From: Bradyrhizobium sp. B097
GTDB lineage: Bacteria; Pseudomonadota; Alphaproteobacteria; Rhizobiales; Xanthobacteraceae
Direction: 5' to 3'
Assembly (NCBI RefSeq): GCF_038957035.1
Contig: NZ_CP152412.1
Location: 4,150,501-4,214,500, forward strand
DNA: 64,000 bases
This document shows, piece after piece, positions 18,429 through 27,861 of this stretch (within the stretch, counting starts at the first letter, position 1; the number at the start of each line of letters is the position of its first letter). The position numbers and the translations under genes were made by a program. The notes beneath the pieces are model-generated. The model did not search any database. It was given only the letters and a program-made list of their open reading frames with translations, and had not been told where the DNA came from.

Positions 18429-19505
18429 ATGTGGCCGGACCGTCGATTGATCGATCGTTTCAAGACCGAATTCCCGATCGTGCTGGCGCCGATGGCCGGC
18501 GTGATGGATGCGGAGCTCGTGATCGCGGTGGCGCAGGGCGGCGGGCTAGGCTCGCTGCCATGTGCGATGCTCTCGGCCGAAAAGGCGCGTGAGCAGGTCA
18601 ACATCATCCGCCAGCGCGTATCCGCGCCGGTCAACCTCAACTTCTTCTGCCACAAGGCCGTCGACGCCGATCCGGCGCGCGAGGCGCAATGGCGGCAGCG
18701 GCTCGGGCCTTACTATCGCGAACACGGCCTCGATCCGGATGCGCTGATCAATGCGGCGAACCGTGCGCCGTTCGATGCGGCGTTCTGCGCAGTGGTCGAA
18801 GAGCTGAAGCCCGAGGTCGTCAGCTTCCATTTCGGCCTGCCGGAGCCAAAACTGTTGCAGCGGGTGAAGGCGGCGGGCGCCATCGTGATGTCGTCGGCGA
18901 CGACAGTGAAGGAGGCGATCTGGCTCGAGGAGAACGGTGCCGACGTCGTCATCGCGCAGGGCGCCGACGCCGGCGGCCATCGCGCCATGTTCCTGACCGA
19001 GACCATTGCCGAGCAGCCTGGCACGTTCTCGCTGCTGCCGCAGGTGGTGGATGCGGTGAAGGTGCCGGTCGTCGCGGCCGGCGGCATCGCCGACGGACGC
19101 GGGATCGCGGCGGCCTTCGCGCTCGGCGCCTCCGCTGTGCAGATCGGCACCGCGTTCCTGCGCTGTCCGGAATCCAAGGTGAGCGCGGCGGGCCGCGTGG
19201 CGCTGGCGCAGGCGAGCGATGAATCGACCGTCATCACCAATGTGATGACCGGCCGCCCGGCGCGCGGGGTCGCCAACCGCGTGATGCGCGAGGTCGGCCC
19301 GATCTCGCCGGACGCGCCGGCGTTCCCGCACGCGGCGACCGCCCTCGGACCGCTGAAGGCGGCTGCCGAAAAACAGGGCAAGGTCGATTTCACTAACCTC
19401 TGGGCCGGGCAGGCGGTGCGGATGGGCAAGGAAATGCCGGCCGCCGAGTTGACCCGCGCGCTGGCGGGCGCCGCGTTGGCGCGGATGGGCAAGATGGCGG
19501 GCTGA
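18429..19505 (+). CDS. Nitronate monooxygenase family protein, copy 2
   Basis: A 358-aa second NPD-family protein: FKTEFPIVLAPMAGVMDAELVIAVAQGGGLGSLPCAML, NLNFFCHKAVDADPAREAQWRQRL, GADAGGHRAMFLTET and VVAAGGIADGRGIAAAFALGASAVQIGTAFLRCPE. Its longer middle region and GGHR loop place it nearer the class I nitronate monooxygenases than copy 1. Co-transcription with copy 1 is likely. Confidence 0.9.
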   Translation: MWPDRRLIDRFKTEFPIVLAPMAGVMDAELVIAVAQGGGLGSLPCAMLSAEKAREQVNIIRQRVSAPVNLNFFCHKAVDADPAREAQWRQRLGPYYREHGLDPDALINAANRAPFDAAFCAVVEELKPEVVSFHFGLPEPKLLQRVKAAGAIVMSSATTVKEAIWLEENGADVVIAQGADAGGHRAMFLTETIAEQPGTFSLLPQVVDAVKVPVVAAGGIADGRGIAAAFALGASAVQIGTAFLRCPESKVSAAGRVALAQASDESTVITNVMTGRPARGVANRVMREVGPISPDAPAFPHAATALGPLKAAAEKQGKVDFTNLWAGQAVRMGKEMPAAELTRALAGAALARMGKMAG

Positions 19506-19629
19506 TTTCACCTCTGTCTGCGCAATTTCGGTGTTGCCCCCACTGCCGCCGCGGATATGCGGGTATCGAGAGGCGGCAGTTCACGTGTCGCATCACTTGG
19601 CCCACCACCTGGCGCAGGAGCACCACGGC

Positions 19630-19944
19630 ATGATCACCTGTTATCTGCGATACGAAGTGCGTCCGGACAAGCTCGCCGAATTCGAGGCTTATGGTGCGAT
19701 GTGGCTGGAGCTGGTGCCGAGGTTTGGCGGCACTCATCACGGCTATTTCCTGCCGTCCGAGGGAGCAAGCGACGTCGCGTTGGCGATCTTCAGCTTCCCG
19801 AGCCTTGCGGCCTACGAACAGTACCGCAAGGACTCAGCGCTCGATCCGGACGTTCAGAAGGCGATCGCCTTCGCGAGGGAGACGCGCTGCTTTGTCCGCT
19901 ATGAGCGGTCGTTCTTTCGGCCGTTGCTGCCGAAGCCGGCCTAG
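19630..19944 (+). CDS. NIPSNAP-family protein
   Basis: A 104-aa single-domain dimeric alpha-beta barrel protein: MITCYLRYEVRPDKLAEFEAY, then FGGTHHGYFLPSEGASDVALAIFSFPSLAAYEQYRKD and RSFFRPLL. This is the compact NIPSNAP type common in soil bacteria; its biochemical role is not settled. ATG 19630 has GGAG (19617-19620) upstream. Confidence 0.88.
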   Translation: MITCYLRYEVRPDKLAEFEAYGAMWLELVPRFGGTHHGYFLPSEGASDVALAIFSFPSLAAYEQYRKDSALDPDVQKAIAFARETRCFVRYERSFFRPLLPKPA

Positions 19945-19973
19945 CCGGCCATGGCAGGCCGGATCGCTCTGTC

Positions 19974-20150
19974 TCAGGCCTGACGCGCGGGCTCGCTCGG
20001 GTTGATCTCCAGGTGCTCGGTCGCGAGCCTGCGATAATGCGCGGCCATTTCCCTGTAATGCTGCCGGGAGATCGGATCCGTGGCGCTCTCGGCGCGGCGC
20101 TCGAACATCTCGGCCTTTTCCTGCAGAGCTTTCGCCTGGGACTTGGCCAT
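19974..20150 (-). CDS. Small helical cytoplasmic protein (58 aa)
   Basis: ATG at 20150 and TGA at 19974-19976 give a 58-aa product beginning MAKSQAKALQEKAEMFERRA and ending HLEINPSEPARQA. It is highly charged and predicted to be all helix (REMAAHYRRLATEHLE). The start lies 12 bp after the stop of the next upstream minus-strand small gene, so the pair is probably one operon. No known family. Confidence 0.6.
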   Translation of the reverse strand: MAKSQAKALQEKAEMFERRAESATDPISRQHYREMAAHYRRLATEHLEINPSEPARQA

Positions 20151-20162
20151 CACTCGCCTCGC

Positions 20163-20270
20163 TCAGACCAGACAGGCCACGTAGAGGATCGCAATCCCCA
20201 GCACCGTGCCGATCGACCACAGGGCGGGATCCCAGCCCTCCGGCCGGGGACGGTTTTCCAGCGTTTGCAT
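20163..20270 (-). CDS. Small membrane protein (35 aa)
   Basis: MQTLENRPRPEGWDPALW is followed by one membrane segment (SIGTVLGIAILYVACLV) that ends the protein, a tail-anchored layout. GGAG lies about 6 nt before the ATG at 20270. It is followed 12 bp later by the 58-aa gene. The family is unrecognised, but the pattern (short Pro/Trp head, C-terminal anchor) is convincing. Confidence 0.6.
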   Translation of the reverse strand: MQTLENRPRPEGWDPALWSIGTVLGIAILYVACLV

Positions 20271-20523
20271 GACGCACTCCGAACTTTTTGATTTGGAGGG
20301 AGTAGGCGCCCTGAATGTTTCGGCACCACTTCGTGGCAGCGGCAAAGTGGTTTCGTCGCGGGCTTTTGCGGCCTGAATGCGGGCCAGAATGTCTCGCCGG
20401 GTGCCCGGCAGGGTGCCGAAGCCCCGGGGCCGGGGGATTCGCGCGGTTGCGGCGCAAAACCGGCCTCTGCTATACGGCGGGCTGACCTTTCAGCCTGACC
20501 TTTTGGATCTGGGGCCCTATATA

Positions 20524-20811
20524 ATGTCCGTCGACGCCACAACCGTCCGCCGCATCGCGCATCTGGCGCGGATCGCGGTCAGCGACGCCGAAGTTCCCCA
20601 TCTCCAGGGCGAGCTGAACGCGATGCTGGCCTTCGTGGAGCAGCTATCGGAGGTGAATGTCGACGGCGTCGAGCCGATGACCTCGGTGACGCCGATGGAG
20701 ATGAAGAAGCGCGCCGACGTGGTCAATGACGGCGAGATCGCCGACGACATCGTCCGCAATGCGCCCGATACGACCAACCACTTCTTCCTGGTGCCGAAGG
20801 TGGTCGAGTAG
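20524..20811 (+). CDS. gatC: Asp-tRNA(Asn)/Glu-tRNA(Gln) amidotransferase subunit C
   Basis: A 95-aa protein with the full GatC profile: [52 protein letters not shown], ending [23 protein letters not shown]. GatC is the small clamp joining GatA and GatB in the transamidase that makes Gln-tRNA(Gln) and Asn-tRNA(Asn). It is the first gene of the gat cluster; the frame is open upstream, but ATG 20524 gives the standard start. Confidence 0.97.
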   Translation: MSVDATTVRRIAHLARIAVSDAEVPHLQGELNAMLAFVEQLSEVNVDGVEPMTSVTPMEMKKRADVVNDGEIADDIVRNAPDTTNHFFLVPKVVE

Positions 20812-20834
20812 TTCTCTGTTCTGGGACGGTCCCG

Positions 20835-21077
20835 ATGTGTCTGCTCTGCGACGATGAGAAGGCCTACAAGGCCTATATGGATTTCCTCGATGCGATGGAG
20901 CGCAGGGGAAAGGTCGCCGATCCCAATGCGGCGATGGACGCGGTGCTCGACCATCTCGAGGCGCTCGACGCCGCCCGCGCCAAGGAGAATGCCCAGAGAC
21001 ATATGAGCCCCCGGCAGGACGACCCCGCCAACGACAAGACCCTGTCTCCGTTCTTCTGCAGCCCGATCAATAAATGA
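20835..21077 (+). CDS. Small conserved-type hypothetical protein between gatC and gatA
   Basis: An 80-aa protein starting [25 protein letters not shown], with an N-terminal CxxC, a helical middle and a C-terminal [10 protein letters not shown] that adds a third cysteine. It overlaps gatA by 4 bp (ATGA), so translation is coupled. Its position in the gat operon suggests a link with the transamidase or simple hitch-hiking; function is unknown. Confidence 0.75.
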   Translation: MCLLCDDEKAYKAYMDFLDAMERRGKVADPNAAMDAVLDHLEALDAARAKENAQRHMSPRQDDPANDKTLSPFFCSPINK

Positions 21078-22549
21078 CCGATTTGACATCGCTGACGATC
21101 GCCGAGGCCCGCGAGGGCCTGGCGAGCAAATCTTTCACCGCCCGCGAATTGACTAACGCGCATCTCGCCGCCATCGAAGCCGCGCGCGTGCTCAATGCCT
21201 ATGTGCTCGAGACGCCGGACCGCGCCCGCGAGATGGCCAAGGCCGCCGACGAGAAAATTGCAAAGGGCGAGGGCGGGCCGCTGGCCGGCATTCCGCTCGG
21301 CATCAAGGATCTGTTCGCGACCCGCGATATCAGGACCACGGCGTGCTCGAAGATCCTCGGCAATTTCATTCCGCCCTACGAGTCGACGGTGACCTCGCAG
21401 CTCTGGCGCGACGGCGCGGTGCTGCTCGGCAAGCTCAACAATGACGAGTTCGCGATGGGCTCGTCGAACGAGACCTCGTGCTTCGGCCCGGTCACCAATC
21501 CGTGGCGGCGCGAAGGCTCCAACACCACGCTGGTGCCGGGCGGCTCGTCCGGCGGCTCGGCCTCGGCGGTGGCGGCACTGCTCTGCATGGGCGCGACCGC
21601 GACCGACACCGGCGGCTCGATCCGCCAGCCCGCGGCGTTCACCGCGACCGTCGGCATCAAGCCGACCTACGGCCGCTGCTCGCGCTGGGGCATCGTGGCG
21701 TTCGCATCCTCGCTCGACCAGGCCGGGCCGATCGCGCGCACGACGCGGGATGCTGCGATCCTGATGCGCTCGATGGCCGGTCACGATCCCAAGGACACCA
21801 CGTCGGTCGACATCGCCGTGCCGGACTACGAGGCCGCGATCGGCAAGTCCGTGAAGGGCATGAAGATCGGCATCCCCAGGGAGTACCGGCTCGACGGCAT
21901 GCCGGCCGAGATCGAGAAACTCTGGAGCGAGGGCGCGCAGTGGCTGAAGGCTGCCGGCGCCGAGCTTGTCGAGGTGTCGCTGCCGCACACCAAATACGCG
22001 CTGCCGGCCTATTACATCGTGGCGCCGGCGGAGGCCTCGTCGAACCTCGCGCGCTATGACGGCGTGCGCTACGGGCTGCGCGATCCGGCCAAGAACATCA
22101 TCGAGATGTACGAGAACTCCCGCGCCGATGGGTTTGGCGACGAGGTGCGCCGCCGCGTGCTGATCGGCACCTACGTGCTCTCGGCCGGCTACTACGATGC
22201 CTATTATCTGCGTGCGCAGAAGGTGCGGACGCTGATCAAGAAGGATTTTGAGGACTGCTTCGCTAAGGGCGTGCATGCGATCCTGACGCCGGCGACGCCG
22301 TCGGCGGCATTCGGCATCGGCGAGAAGGGCGGCGCCGATCCGGTTGAGATGTATCTCAACGACATCTTCACGGTGACCGTGAACATGGCCGGCCTGCCGG
22401 GCATCGCCGTGCCCGCGGGCACGGACACGCAAGGCCTGCCGCTCGGCCTGCAACTGATCGGTCGTCCGTTCGACGAGGAGACGCTGTTCTCGCTCGGCGA
22501 GGTGATCGAGCAGGCGGCCGGCCGGTTCGCGGCGCCAAGATGGTGGTGA
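21074..22549 (+). CDS. gatA: Asp-tRNA(Asn)/Glu-tRNA(Gln) amidotransferase subunit A
   Basis: A 491-aa amidase-signature glutaminase subunit with its triad intact: Lys78 in LGIKDLFAT, Ser158 in [15 protein letters not shown] and Ser182 in [10 protein letters not shown]. GatA releases ammonia from glutamine and channels it to GatB. Start ATG 21074 overlaps the stop of the 80-aa gene. Confidence 0.98.
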   Translation: MTDLTSLTIAEAREGLASKSFTARELTNAHLAAIEAARVLNAYVLETPDRAREMAKAADEKIAKGEGGPLAGIPLGIKDLFATRDIRTTACSKILGNFIPPYESTVTSQLWRDGAVLLGKLNNDEFAMGSSNETSCFGPVTNPWRREGSNTTLVPGGSSGGSASAVAALLCMGATATDTGGSIRQPAAFTATVGIKPTYGRCSRWGIVAFASSLDQAGPIARTTRDAAILMRSMAGHDPKDTTSVDIAVPDYEAAIGKSVKGMKIGIPREYRLDGMPAEIEKLWSEGAQWLKAAGAELVEVSLPHTKYALPAYYIVAPAEASSNLARYDGVRYGLRDPAKNIIEMYENSRADGFGDEVRRRVLIGTYVLSAGYYDAYYLRAQKVRTLIKKDFEDCFAKGVHAILTPATPSAAFGIGEKGGADPVEMYLNDIFTVTVNMAGLPGIAVPAGTDTQGLPLGLQLIGRPFDEETLFSLGEVIEQAAGRFAAPRWW

Positions 22550-22552
22550 GCG

Positions 22553-22837
22553 ATGGCGGATTTCCGCGCCAGTCTCGCTGACGCTGTGCCGGAGACGACT
22601 CTGGCGCCGCCGCTCGCCGCTTTGTGGTGGGCGGCGAAGGGCGATTGGAATCAGGCGCACCGTATCGTGCAGGACGAGAGCGACGCCAATTCGGCCTGGG
22701 TGCATGCCTATCTGCATCGCGTCGAGGGTGATCTCGGCAATGCCGGCTACTGGTATCGCCGGGCCGGCCAACCCGTCGCGAAAGATACCGTAGAGGCCGA
22801 GTGGGAGCGGATTGTTTCCACATTGTTGGCCTCGTGA
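22553..22837 (+). CDS. Hypothetical protein downstream of gatA (94 aa)
   Basis: A 94-aa soluble protein: MADFRASLADAVPETTLAPPLAALWWAAKGDWNQAHRIVQDESDANSAWVHAYLHRVEGDLGNAGYWYRRAGQPVAKD. The helix-turn-helix spacing with WAAKGDW and YWYRRAG looks like a single degenerate TPR-like hairpin. It starts 3 bp after gatA, so it is in the same transcript. Similar proteins occur in proteobacteria without assigned function (from recognition, not searched). Confidence 0.8.
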   Translation: MADFRASLADAVPETTLAPPLAALWWAAKGDWNQAHRIVQDESDANSAWVHAYLHRVEGDLGNAGYWYRRAGQPVAKDTVEAEWERIVSTLLAS

Positions 22838-22946
22838 GCGTGATGACGACACCGGTGCCAAGGCACCGCGAGCATTAACCCTGTTTCGGCCGCCATGCCG
22901 CCGCCCAGATTGGCCGTGATAGGCTGGTGGAACCGGGCGGGGGCCA

Positions 22947-24362
22947 GTGGCAAAGAGAGTATTCGTGCGTGGGTCGGGCATAGGGGGATGGCTGTCAGCG
23001 TTGCTGGTGGCTGCGGTGGCGGTGGGCCTGGCCGGCTGCGCAACCGTCTACAATCTCCCGGGCAATGTGCCGCTCGGCGCCGCGGCTGCCGACACCAACG
23101 GTGTCAGCGATATTCCGGCTTATGAAGACGATCTGCTGCTTGCGCTGTCGTTCTCCGGCGGCGGCACGCGCGCCGCGGCATTTTCCTTTGGCGTGCTCGA
23201 AGAGCTCGATCGGGTGCGCTCCAGCGCCGCCGGCACCAAGACGCTGCTCGACCGTGTCGACTTCGTCTCCGGCGTTTCCGGCGGATCGGTCACCGCGGCC
23301 TATTTCGGATTGAAGCGCCGTGCGGCGCTCGACGATTTCCGCGAACGCTTCCTGCTGCGCAATGCCGAGGAGGGGCTGAAGACCAGGATCTCGCTCGGCA
23401 ATATCGGGCGCGCGCTGGGCGGCGGCGTCAACGACAGCCAGTTCACCGATTGGCTCGATCAAAATCTGTTCGACGGCGCGCGGTTCGAGGCATTGCCCGA
23501 CGACCGCCGGCCGCGGGTGTGGATCAACGCCTCCGACATCTACAACCGCACGCCGTTCGTGTTCGGCAAGACGTCGTTCGATGCGCTGTGTAGCGACATC
23601 CGCTCCTATCGTGTCGCCGAAGCGGTGGCGGCGTCCGCCGCGGTACCGTTGGCCTTCGCCCCGATCGTGCTGCAAACCTATCCCGGCGGCTGCGCTGCGC
23701 CGCTGCCCTCCTGGCTCGATCGGGTGCGCAACGATCCGAACGCGCAGCCGCTGCTGCGCTCCTATGCCGAGGCCCAGGCGCGTTACCGCGACGGCTCGAT
23801 GCGCTACGTCAAGCTGCTCGATGGCGGTCTCGTCGACAATTACGGCCTGTCGGGGCTGAGCATCGGCCTGCTTGCCGCGCAACGCCCTTACGAGCCGCTG
23901 AGTGAACGGCAGGCGGCCAAGCTCAGGCGCATCCTGTTCCTGGTGGTCGATGCCGGCCGCGGCATCTCCGGTGACTTCGTGCAGACGCTCGAAGGGCCGA
24001 GTGGTGTCGAGCTGGTGTCGGCGGCCGCCGACACCGCGATCGATGCCAGCGTGCGCTCGAGCTACGCTGCCTTCACGGCGCTCGCCAGCGACTGGTCCGG
24101 CAAGCTGAAGCATTGGCGCTGCGGCCTGTCGGCGGCGGATCGCACCAGGCTCGGCGTCGGCGCCGGCTGGAAGTGCGGCGACGTCGCGATCTATGTCGAG
24201 CGGCTCGGCTTCGACCGGCTCGGGCCGGAGCGCGCCGGCATCCTGAACGCCATCCCGACGCGGCTTTCGCTGCCGGCCGAGCAGGTCGACCAGCTGATCA
24301 CGGGCGGCGCGGACGCGCTACGCTCAAGCAAGGCCTATCAGCAGTTCCGGCGCGGGCTCTGA
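22947..24362 (+). CDS. Patatin-like phospholipase, lipoprotein
   Basis: A 471-aa protein with a lipoprotein signal (lipobox LAGC, Cys31) followed by a patatin domain: oxyanion loop [20 protein letters not shown], nucleophile Ser111 in [15 protein letters not shown] (GxSxG), and the catalytic Asp in [15 protein letters not shown] near residue 290. It is predicted to be tethered to the outer or inner membrane and to hydrolyse phospholipid or lipid esters. GTG start at 22947. It sits between gatA and gatB, an unusual insertion in the gat cluster. Confidence 0.92.
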   Translation: MAKRVFVRGSGIGGWLSALLVAAVAVGLAGCATVYNLPGNVPLGAAAADTNGVSDIPAYEDDLLLALSFSGGGTRAAAFSFGVLEELDRVRSSAAGTKTLLDRVDFVSGVSGGSVTAAYFGLKRRAALDDFRERFLLRNAEEGLKTRISLGNIGRALGGGVNDSQFTDWLDQNLFDGARFEALPDDRRPRVWINASDIYNRTPFVFGKTSFDALCSDIRSYRVAEAVAASAAVPLAFAPIVLQTYPGGCAAPLPSWLDRVRNDPNAQPLLRSYAEAQARYRDGSMRYVKLLDGGLVDNYGLSGLSIGLLAAQRPYEPLSERQAAKLRRILFLVVDAGRGISGDFVQTLEGPSGVELVSAAADTAIDASVRSSYAAFTALASDWSGKLKHWRCGLSAADRTRLGVGAGWKCGDVAIYVERLGFDRLGPERAGILNAIPTRLSLPAEQVDQLITGGADALRSSKAYQQFRRGL

Positions 24363-24489
24363 TCTCTGCCCAATGCGCCGGTACGGGCTGCAAGGGGACT
24401 GCAAGGGGATTGCAAGGCGGCTTGACTGGCGCGATCGGTTGCGCGAAGCCCAATCCATCCCAGATATTACTTGTCCGGAAACCGAGATC

Positions 24490-25977
24490 ATGACCGCATC
24501 TGCTGCCCCTCACAAACTGATCAAGAGCGCCACCGGCGATTGGGAGGTCGTGATCGGCATGGAGGTCCATGCCCAGGTCACCTCGAACGCGAAGCTGTTC
24601 TCGGGCGCGTCGACCGCGTTCGGCGGCGAGCCCAACTCCCATGTCTCGCTGGTCGATGCCGCGATGCCGGGCATGCTGCCTGTGATCAACGAGGAGTGCG
24701 TCCGCCAGGCGGTGCGCACCGGTCTCGGGCTGAATGCGCAGGTCAACCTGCGCTCGGTGTTCGACCGCAAGAACTATTTCTATCCGGACTCGCCGCAGGG
24801 CTACCAGATCAGCCAGTACAAGTCGCCGATCGTCGGCGAGGGCGAAGTGGTGCTCGAGCTCGATGGCGGCCGCAGCGTCACGATCGGGATCGAGCGGCTG
24901 CATCTGGAACAGGACGCCGGCAAGTTGCTGCACGATCAGTCGCCGACGATGTCCTATGTCGACCTCAACCGCTGCGGCGTCGCGCTGATGGAGATCGTCT
25001 CCAAGCCTGACATCCGCGATGCCGAGCAGGCCAAGGCCTACGTCACCAAGCTGCGCTCGATCCTGCGCTACCTCGGCACCTGCGACGGCGACATGGAGAA
25101 GGGCAGCCTGCGCGCCGACGTCAACGTCTCGGTGCGCCGCCATGGCGAGACCACGCTCGGCACCCGCTGCGAAATCAAGAACATGAACTCGATCAACTTC
25201 ATCGGCCAGGCGATCGAGTACGAGGCGCGGCGCCAGATCGAGATCATCGAGGACGGCGGCTCGATCGACCAGGAAACCCGGCTGTTCGACCCGAACAAGG
25301 GCGAGACGCGCTCGATGCGCTCCAAGGAAGAGGCGCACGACTACCGTTACTTCCCCGATCCCGATCTGCTGCCGCTCGAATTCAGCCAGGCCTTCGTCGA
25401 CGAGCTCAAGGCGCAGCTGCCGGAACTGCCGGACGAGAAGAAGTCCCGTTTTATTACGGGCTTCGGCCTGTCGCCGTACGATGCGAGCGTGCTGGTCGCC
25501 GAGCGCGAGAGCGCGGAGTTCTACGAGACGGTGCTCGCTCGTCTCGCCGACAAGGCGCGCGACGGCAAGCTCGCCGCCAACTGGGTGATCAACGAGCTGT
25601 TCGGCCGTCTCAACAAGGAGGGCGTCGCGATCGCAGCCTCGCCTATGTCGGCGGAGCAACTCGCCGCGATCGTCGACCTGATCGGCGAGGGAGCGATTTC
25701 CGGCAAGATCGCCAAGGACTTGTTTGAGATCGTCTGGCGCGAGGGCGGCGATCCGCGCGCGCTCGTCGAGGCGCGCGGCATGAAGCAGGTCACCGACCTC
25801 GGCGCGATCGAGAAGGTGGTCGACGACATCATCGCGGCCAATCCTGACAAGGTCGAGCAGGCGAAGGCGAAGCCCGCAGCCCTTCAGTGGTTCGTCGGTC
25901 AGGTGATGAAGTCGTCGGGCGGCAAGGCGAACCCGAAGGCGGTCAACGAGCTCTTGAAGTCCAAGCTCGGCGTCTGA
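24490..25977 (+). CDS. gatB: Asp-tRNA(Asn)/Glu-tRNA(Gln) amidotransferase subunit B
   Basis: A 495-aa protein with the GatB cradle ([71 protein letters not shown]) and the C-terminal YqeY-like tail domain ([16 protein letters not shown]). GatB activates the misacylated tRNA and carries out the amidation. ATG 24490 starts the conserved protein. Confidence 0.98.
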   Translation: MTASAAPHKLIKSATGDWEVVIGMEVHAQVTSNAKLFSGASTAFGGEPNSHVSLVDAAMPGMLPVINEECVRQAVRTGLGLNAQVNLRSVFDRKNYFYPDSPQGYQISQYKSPIVGEGEVVLELDGGRSVTIGIERLHLEQDAGKLLHDQSPTMSYVDLNRCGVALMEIVSKPDIRDAEQAKAYVTKLRSILRYLGTCDGDMEKGSLRADVNVSVRRHGETTLGTRCEIKNMNSINFIGQAIEYEARRQIEIIEDGGSIDQETRLFDPNKGETRSMRSKEEAHDYRYFPDPDLLPLEFSQAFVDELKAQLPELPDEKKSRFITGFGLSPYDASVLVAERESAEFYETVLARLADKARDGKLAANWVINELFGRLNKEGVAIAASPMSAEQLAAIVDLIGEGAISGKIAKDLFEIVWREGGDPRALVEARGMKQVTDLGAIEKVVDDIIAANPDKVEQAKAKPAALQWFVGQVMKSSGGKANPKAVNELLKSKLGV

Positions 25978-25984
25978 ACGAACA

Positions 25985-26026
25985 GGACAATGATGTTGTC
26001 CTTGGCGTATGATCCAGTCGGATCAT
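25985..26026 (+). terminator. Two small hairpins after gatB
   Basis: GGACAA (25985-25990) pairs with TTGTCC (25996-26001), and ATGATCC (26009-26015) pairs with GGATCAT (26020-26026). They lie 7-50 bp after the gatB stop. Neither has a long T tract, so they are candidate 3'-end or weak termination structures. Confidence 0.45.
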
Positions 26027-26572
26027 GCTCTCGCGCCGTCACCATCGGCGTCGTCGCGCGCGCGTGAACGCGGCGTGATCCTGCCTCACACCCTCCCTCG
26101 ACGGTCGCACTGACGCCTTCCGCGCCGAATCGCCGAAGCTGCGATTCGTTCGCGAATCCGGTCCCGGTGACCTCAAACGAGGCAAAAGCGGTCTTACCCA
26201 CGAAAATTTTTTCGTTGCCAAAAATTACGACTCGGCGTTCGCGACGCGCCGCTTTTCGTCACGGCTTGCGACTCAACGCAATGACGATCGCGCGTCGATC
26301 GCTCGAATGCGAATTCAAGAAATGCCTGCAATACAGGCGTTTCCTGCAACGTTGACAAATGCCGATGTCGGCCGTTGCTGCATTTCTTGCATCGTCGCGT
26401 CAACGCAATGCCGATTTGATCGGCGCCGCGCGCTGTGCGCACTGCCACCGCTGCGTCAACACTTCCTTAAGCGGGACACTGTTTTTTTCAGTCTGTTGGT
26501 GTATTCGGGAAGTAGTGCATATCGATTCCCGAGTGCACGCAGCGAGAGCCATCTCACATACTGGAGGGCAAC
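26027..26572. other. Non-coding stretch before the lysine-rich microprotein gene
   Basis: No convincing gene was seen on either strand in about 545 bp of lower-GC sequence. It holds a short hairpin GCCTG-5 nt-CAGGC (26324-26338) in the context AAATGCCTG, which recurs at 27234-27248. It also holds a 7-bp inverted repeat TCGGGAA (26505-26511) with TTCCCGA (26526-26532) in the presumed leader of the next gene. A promoter or a small RNA could lie here, but none can be placed. Confidence 0.4.
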
Positions 26573-26671
26573 ATGGCTAAGAAGGCAAAGAAGGCGAAGA
26601 AGGCGAAGAAGGCGAAGAGCGCAGTGAAGAAGACTGCGAAGAAGACCCGCAAGGTCGCCAAGAAGAAGTAA
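26573..26671 (+). CDS. Lysine/alanine-rich basic microprotein (32 aa), histone H1-like
   Basis: GGAGG just upstream of ATG 26573 and TAA at 26669-26671 define a 32-aa product. It starts with four AKK units (MAKKAKKAKKAKKAKSAV) and ends KKTAKKTRKVAKKK. Seventeen of 32 residues are lysine and eight are alanine, as in the tails of histone H1-like nucleoid proteins (HctA, AlgP). Binding to DNA or RNA is a fair inference; no domain other than the repeat exists. Confidence 0.75.
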   Translation: MAKKAKKAKKAKKAKSAVKKTAKKTRKVAKKK

Positions 26672-26672
26672 G

Positions 26673-26712
26673 CCTCTCGCCTTGAGAGGATTGCCGGCGG
26701 CTTGATGCCGGC
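26673..26712 (+). terminator. Double hairpin after the lysine-rich gene
   Basis: CCTCTC (26673-26678) pairs with GAGAGG (26684-26689), and GCCGGC (26693-26698) pairs with GCCGGC (26707-26712). They begin directly at the stop codon of the 32-aa gene. There is no strong T tract. Confidence 0.5.
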
Positions 26713-27498
26713 ACGTCGCGAGAGCCAGCGGACGGACTGCTGAGAGGCACATCCCACCCCAAGGCTCTGGCTGACGAAAGAGGGTGTCGGCGAGACATCA
26801 GGTCAAACGGCTGGATCGAATTTCGGAGAGGGCAACCTTCCCAAAAGCGGTCCGGCAGAAGAAACAGAGATTTCTTCGTTCGGTGCGGAGCCCGCTTGGT
26901 TCCGCAATTTCACCGGCGACAATGCCGAGCTGAAATCTGGTCCTGACGTGTTCGCCGACCCCCTCGTTCCGGCGGCCCGCGCAGTCCGCGCCCCGGGCAA
27001 CCATTTTCCCAATCCCAGTTCTGGATCGACGTTGGGCCTGACGGCCTCGCGTTGTTGTTGCGCGCTCGACCGTACCGCGCCTCCGCGGACCGTCCCGCCA
27101 GGCGTGCCAGCCCGCCGTCAACGCGTCGACTGATCACATGCGTCGGACCGGCCGGCGCCCGCAGCCATTGTCCGCGATGGTTATCGTAGTCCGAAGCACC
27201 AGGGTAAACCGGCGTTCACGAATACCCGGAAATGCCTGCGGCACAGGCACTTCTGCGATTCCGGGGAACGTGCCGGGCGGGCTCGATTTACATCCCGTTC
27301 ATCGCGATACTTAAACCGCTCTTCAAATTTGATGGGCCATGATCATCCCAACAAGCCGGCAAACGGCGCGCGGTGATCCCCAGGGATCAGCGCGGCGCAT
27401 GATCCCAGGATCAGCGCGGGGATAACAGGGCGTTTCAACAGTGGACGGGGGCCGCGCTCGGGGGAGGGCGGCCAACAACAAAAAGGGGAATGACGACA
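26713..27498. other. Long intergenic region without a supported gene
   Basis: About 785 bp. A plus-strand frame is open from before 26798 to 27133 (reading LPKSGPAEETEISSFGAEP and FRNFTGDNAELKSGPDVFA) but has no start codon or ribosome binding site. It may be an eroded gene. A second copy of the GCCTG-5 nt-CAGGC hairpin lies at 27234-27248. A 26-bp imperfect direct repeat (units from 27374 and 27400, each with GGATCAGCGCGG) precedes the next gene. Confidence 0.4.
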
Positions 27499-27765
27499 AT
27501 GTTTCAGGGGGTCATCGATCAGGAAAGTGCTATCCCGGTTGTTGCGACTGCAATCCAGGACGTGCTGTTCGAGCGTGGTATGTATTGGGCGAGCGGCCGC
27601 TCCGGCGTGGTCAACCTCGTCGCGGCGCACAAATGGTTCAACCTGGCGGCGCTCAAGGGACGTACCGACGCGATCGCGCACCGCCGCGAAGTCGCCGAGC
27701 AGATGTCCGACGTCGAGATCGCTGCTGCCCAGCGCGAGGCCCGCGCCTGGATGACGACGCATTAA
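27499..27765 (+). CDS. Small protein with one Sel1-like repeat
   Basis: About 88 aa. The second half (NLVAAHKWFNLAALKGRTDAIAHRREVAEQMSDVEIAAAQREARAW) is a Sel1-like helical repeat of the type found in small Bradyrhizobium proteins. The N-terminal half (FQGVIDQESAIPVVATAIQDVLFERGMYWASG) is probably a preceding degenerate repeat. AGGGGA lies 10 nt before ATG 27499, but an in-frame ATG at 27490 is possible. Its role is likely protein-protein contact. Confidence 0.8.
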   Translation: MFQGVIDQESAIPVVATAIQDVLFERGMYWASGRSGVVNLVAAHKWFNLAALKGRTDAIAHRREVAEQMSDVEIAAAQREARAWMTTH

Positions 27766-27777
27766 GCTTTCGTTTTG

Positions 27778-27824
27778 GAGCGTTTTCTTCACGCGAACCG
27801 GTAATCCACTTCGCTCGAAAACGC
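27778..27824. repeat. Dispersed repeat family A (copy 2)
   Basis: This shares GCGTTTTCTTCACGCGAACC and CCACTTCGCTCGAAAACGC with the element at 5535, with one extra A in the middle (GGTAATCC against GGTATCC). It lies 12 bp after the Sel1 gene and is followed by a GGGAGCC/GGCTCCC hairpin (27837-27852) next to the stop of the TauE/SafE gene. Confidence 0.75.
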
Positions 27825-27861
27825 ACAGCTCGAGCTGGGAGCCTCGGCTCCCTCGCTCCAT

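Noticed and set aside
20873..22981. 702-codon minus-strand open frame opposite gatA
   Set aside because: No recognisable motif; arises from codon bias of gatA on the opposite strand.
26027..27498. Possible mobile element in the gene-poor region
   Set aside because: No transposase, integrase, terminal inverted repeats or target duplication was seen.
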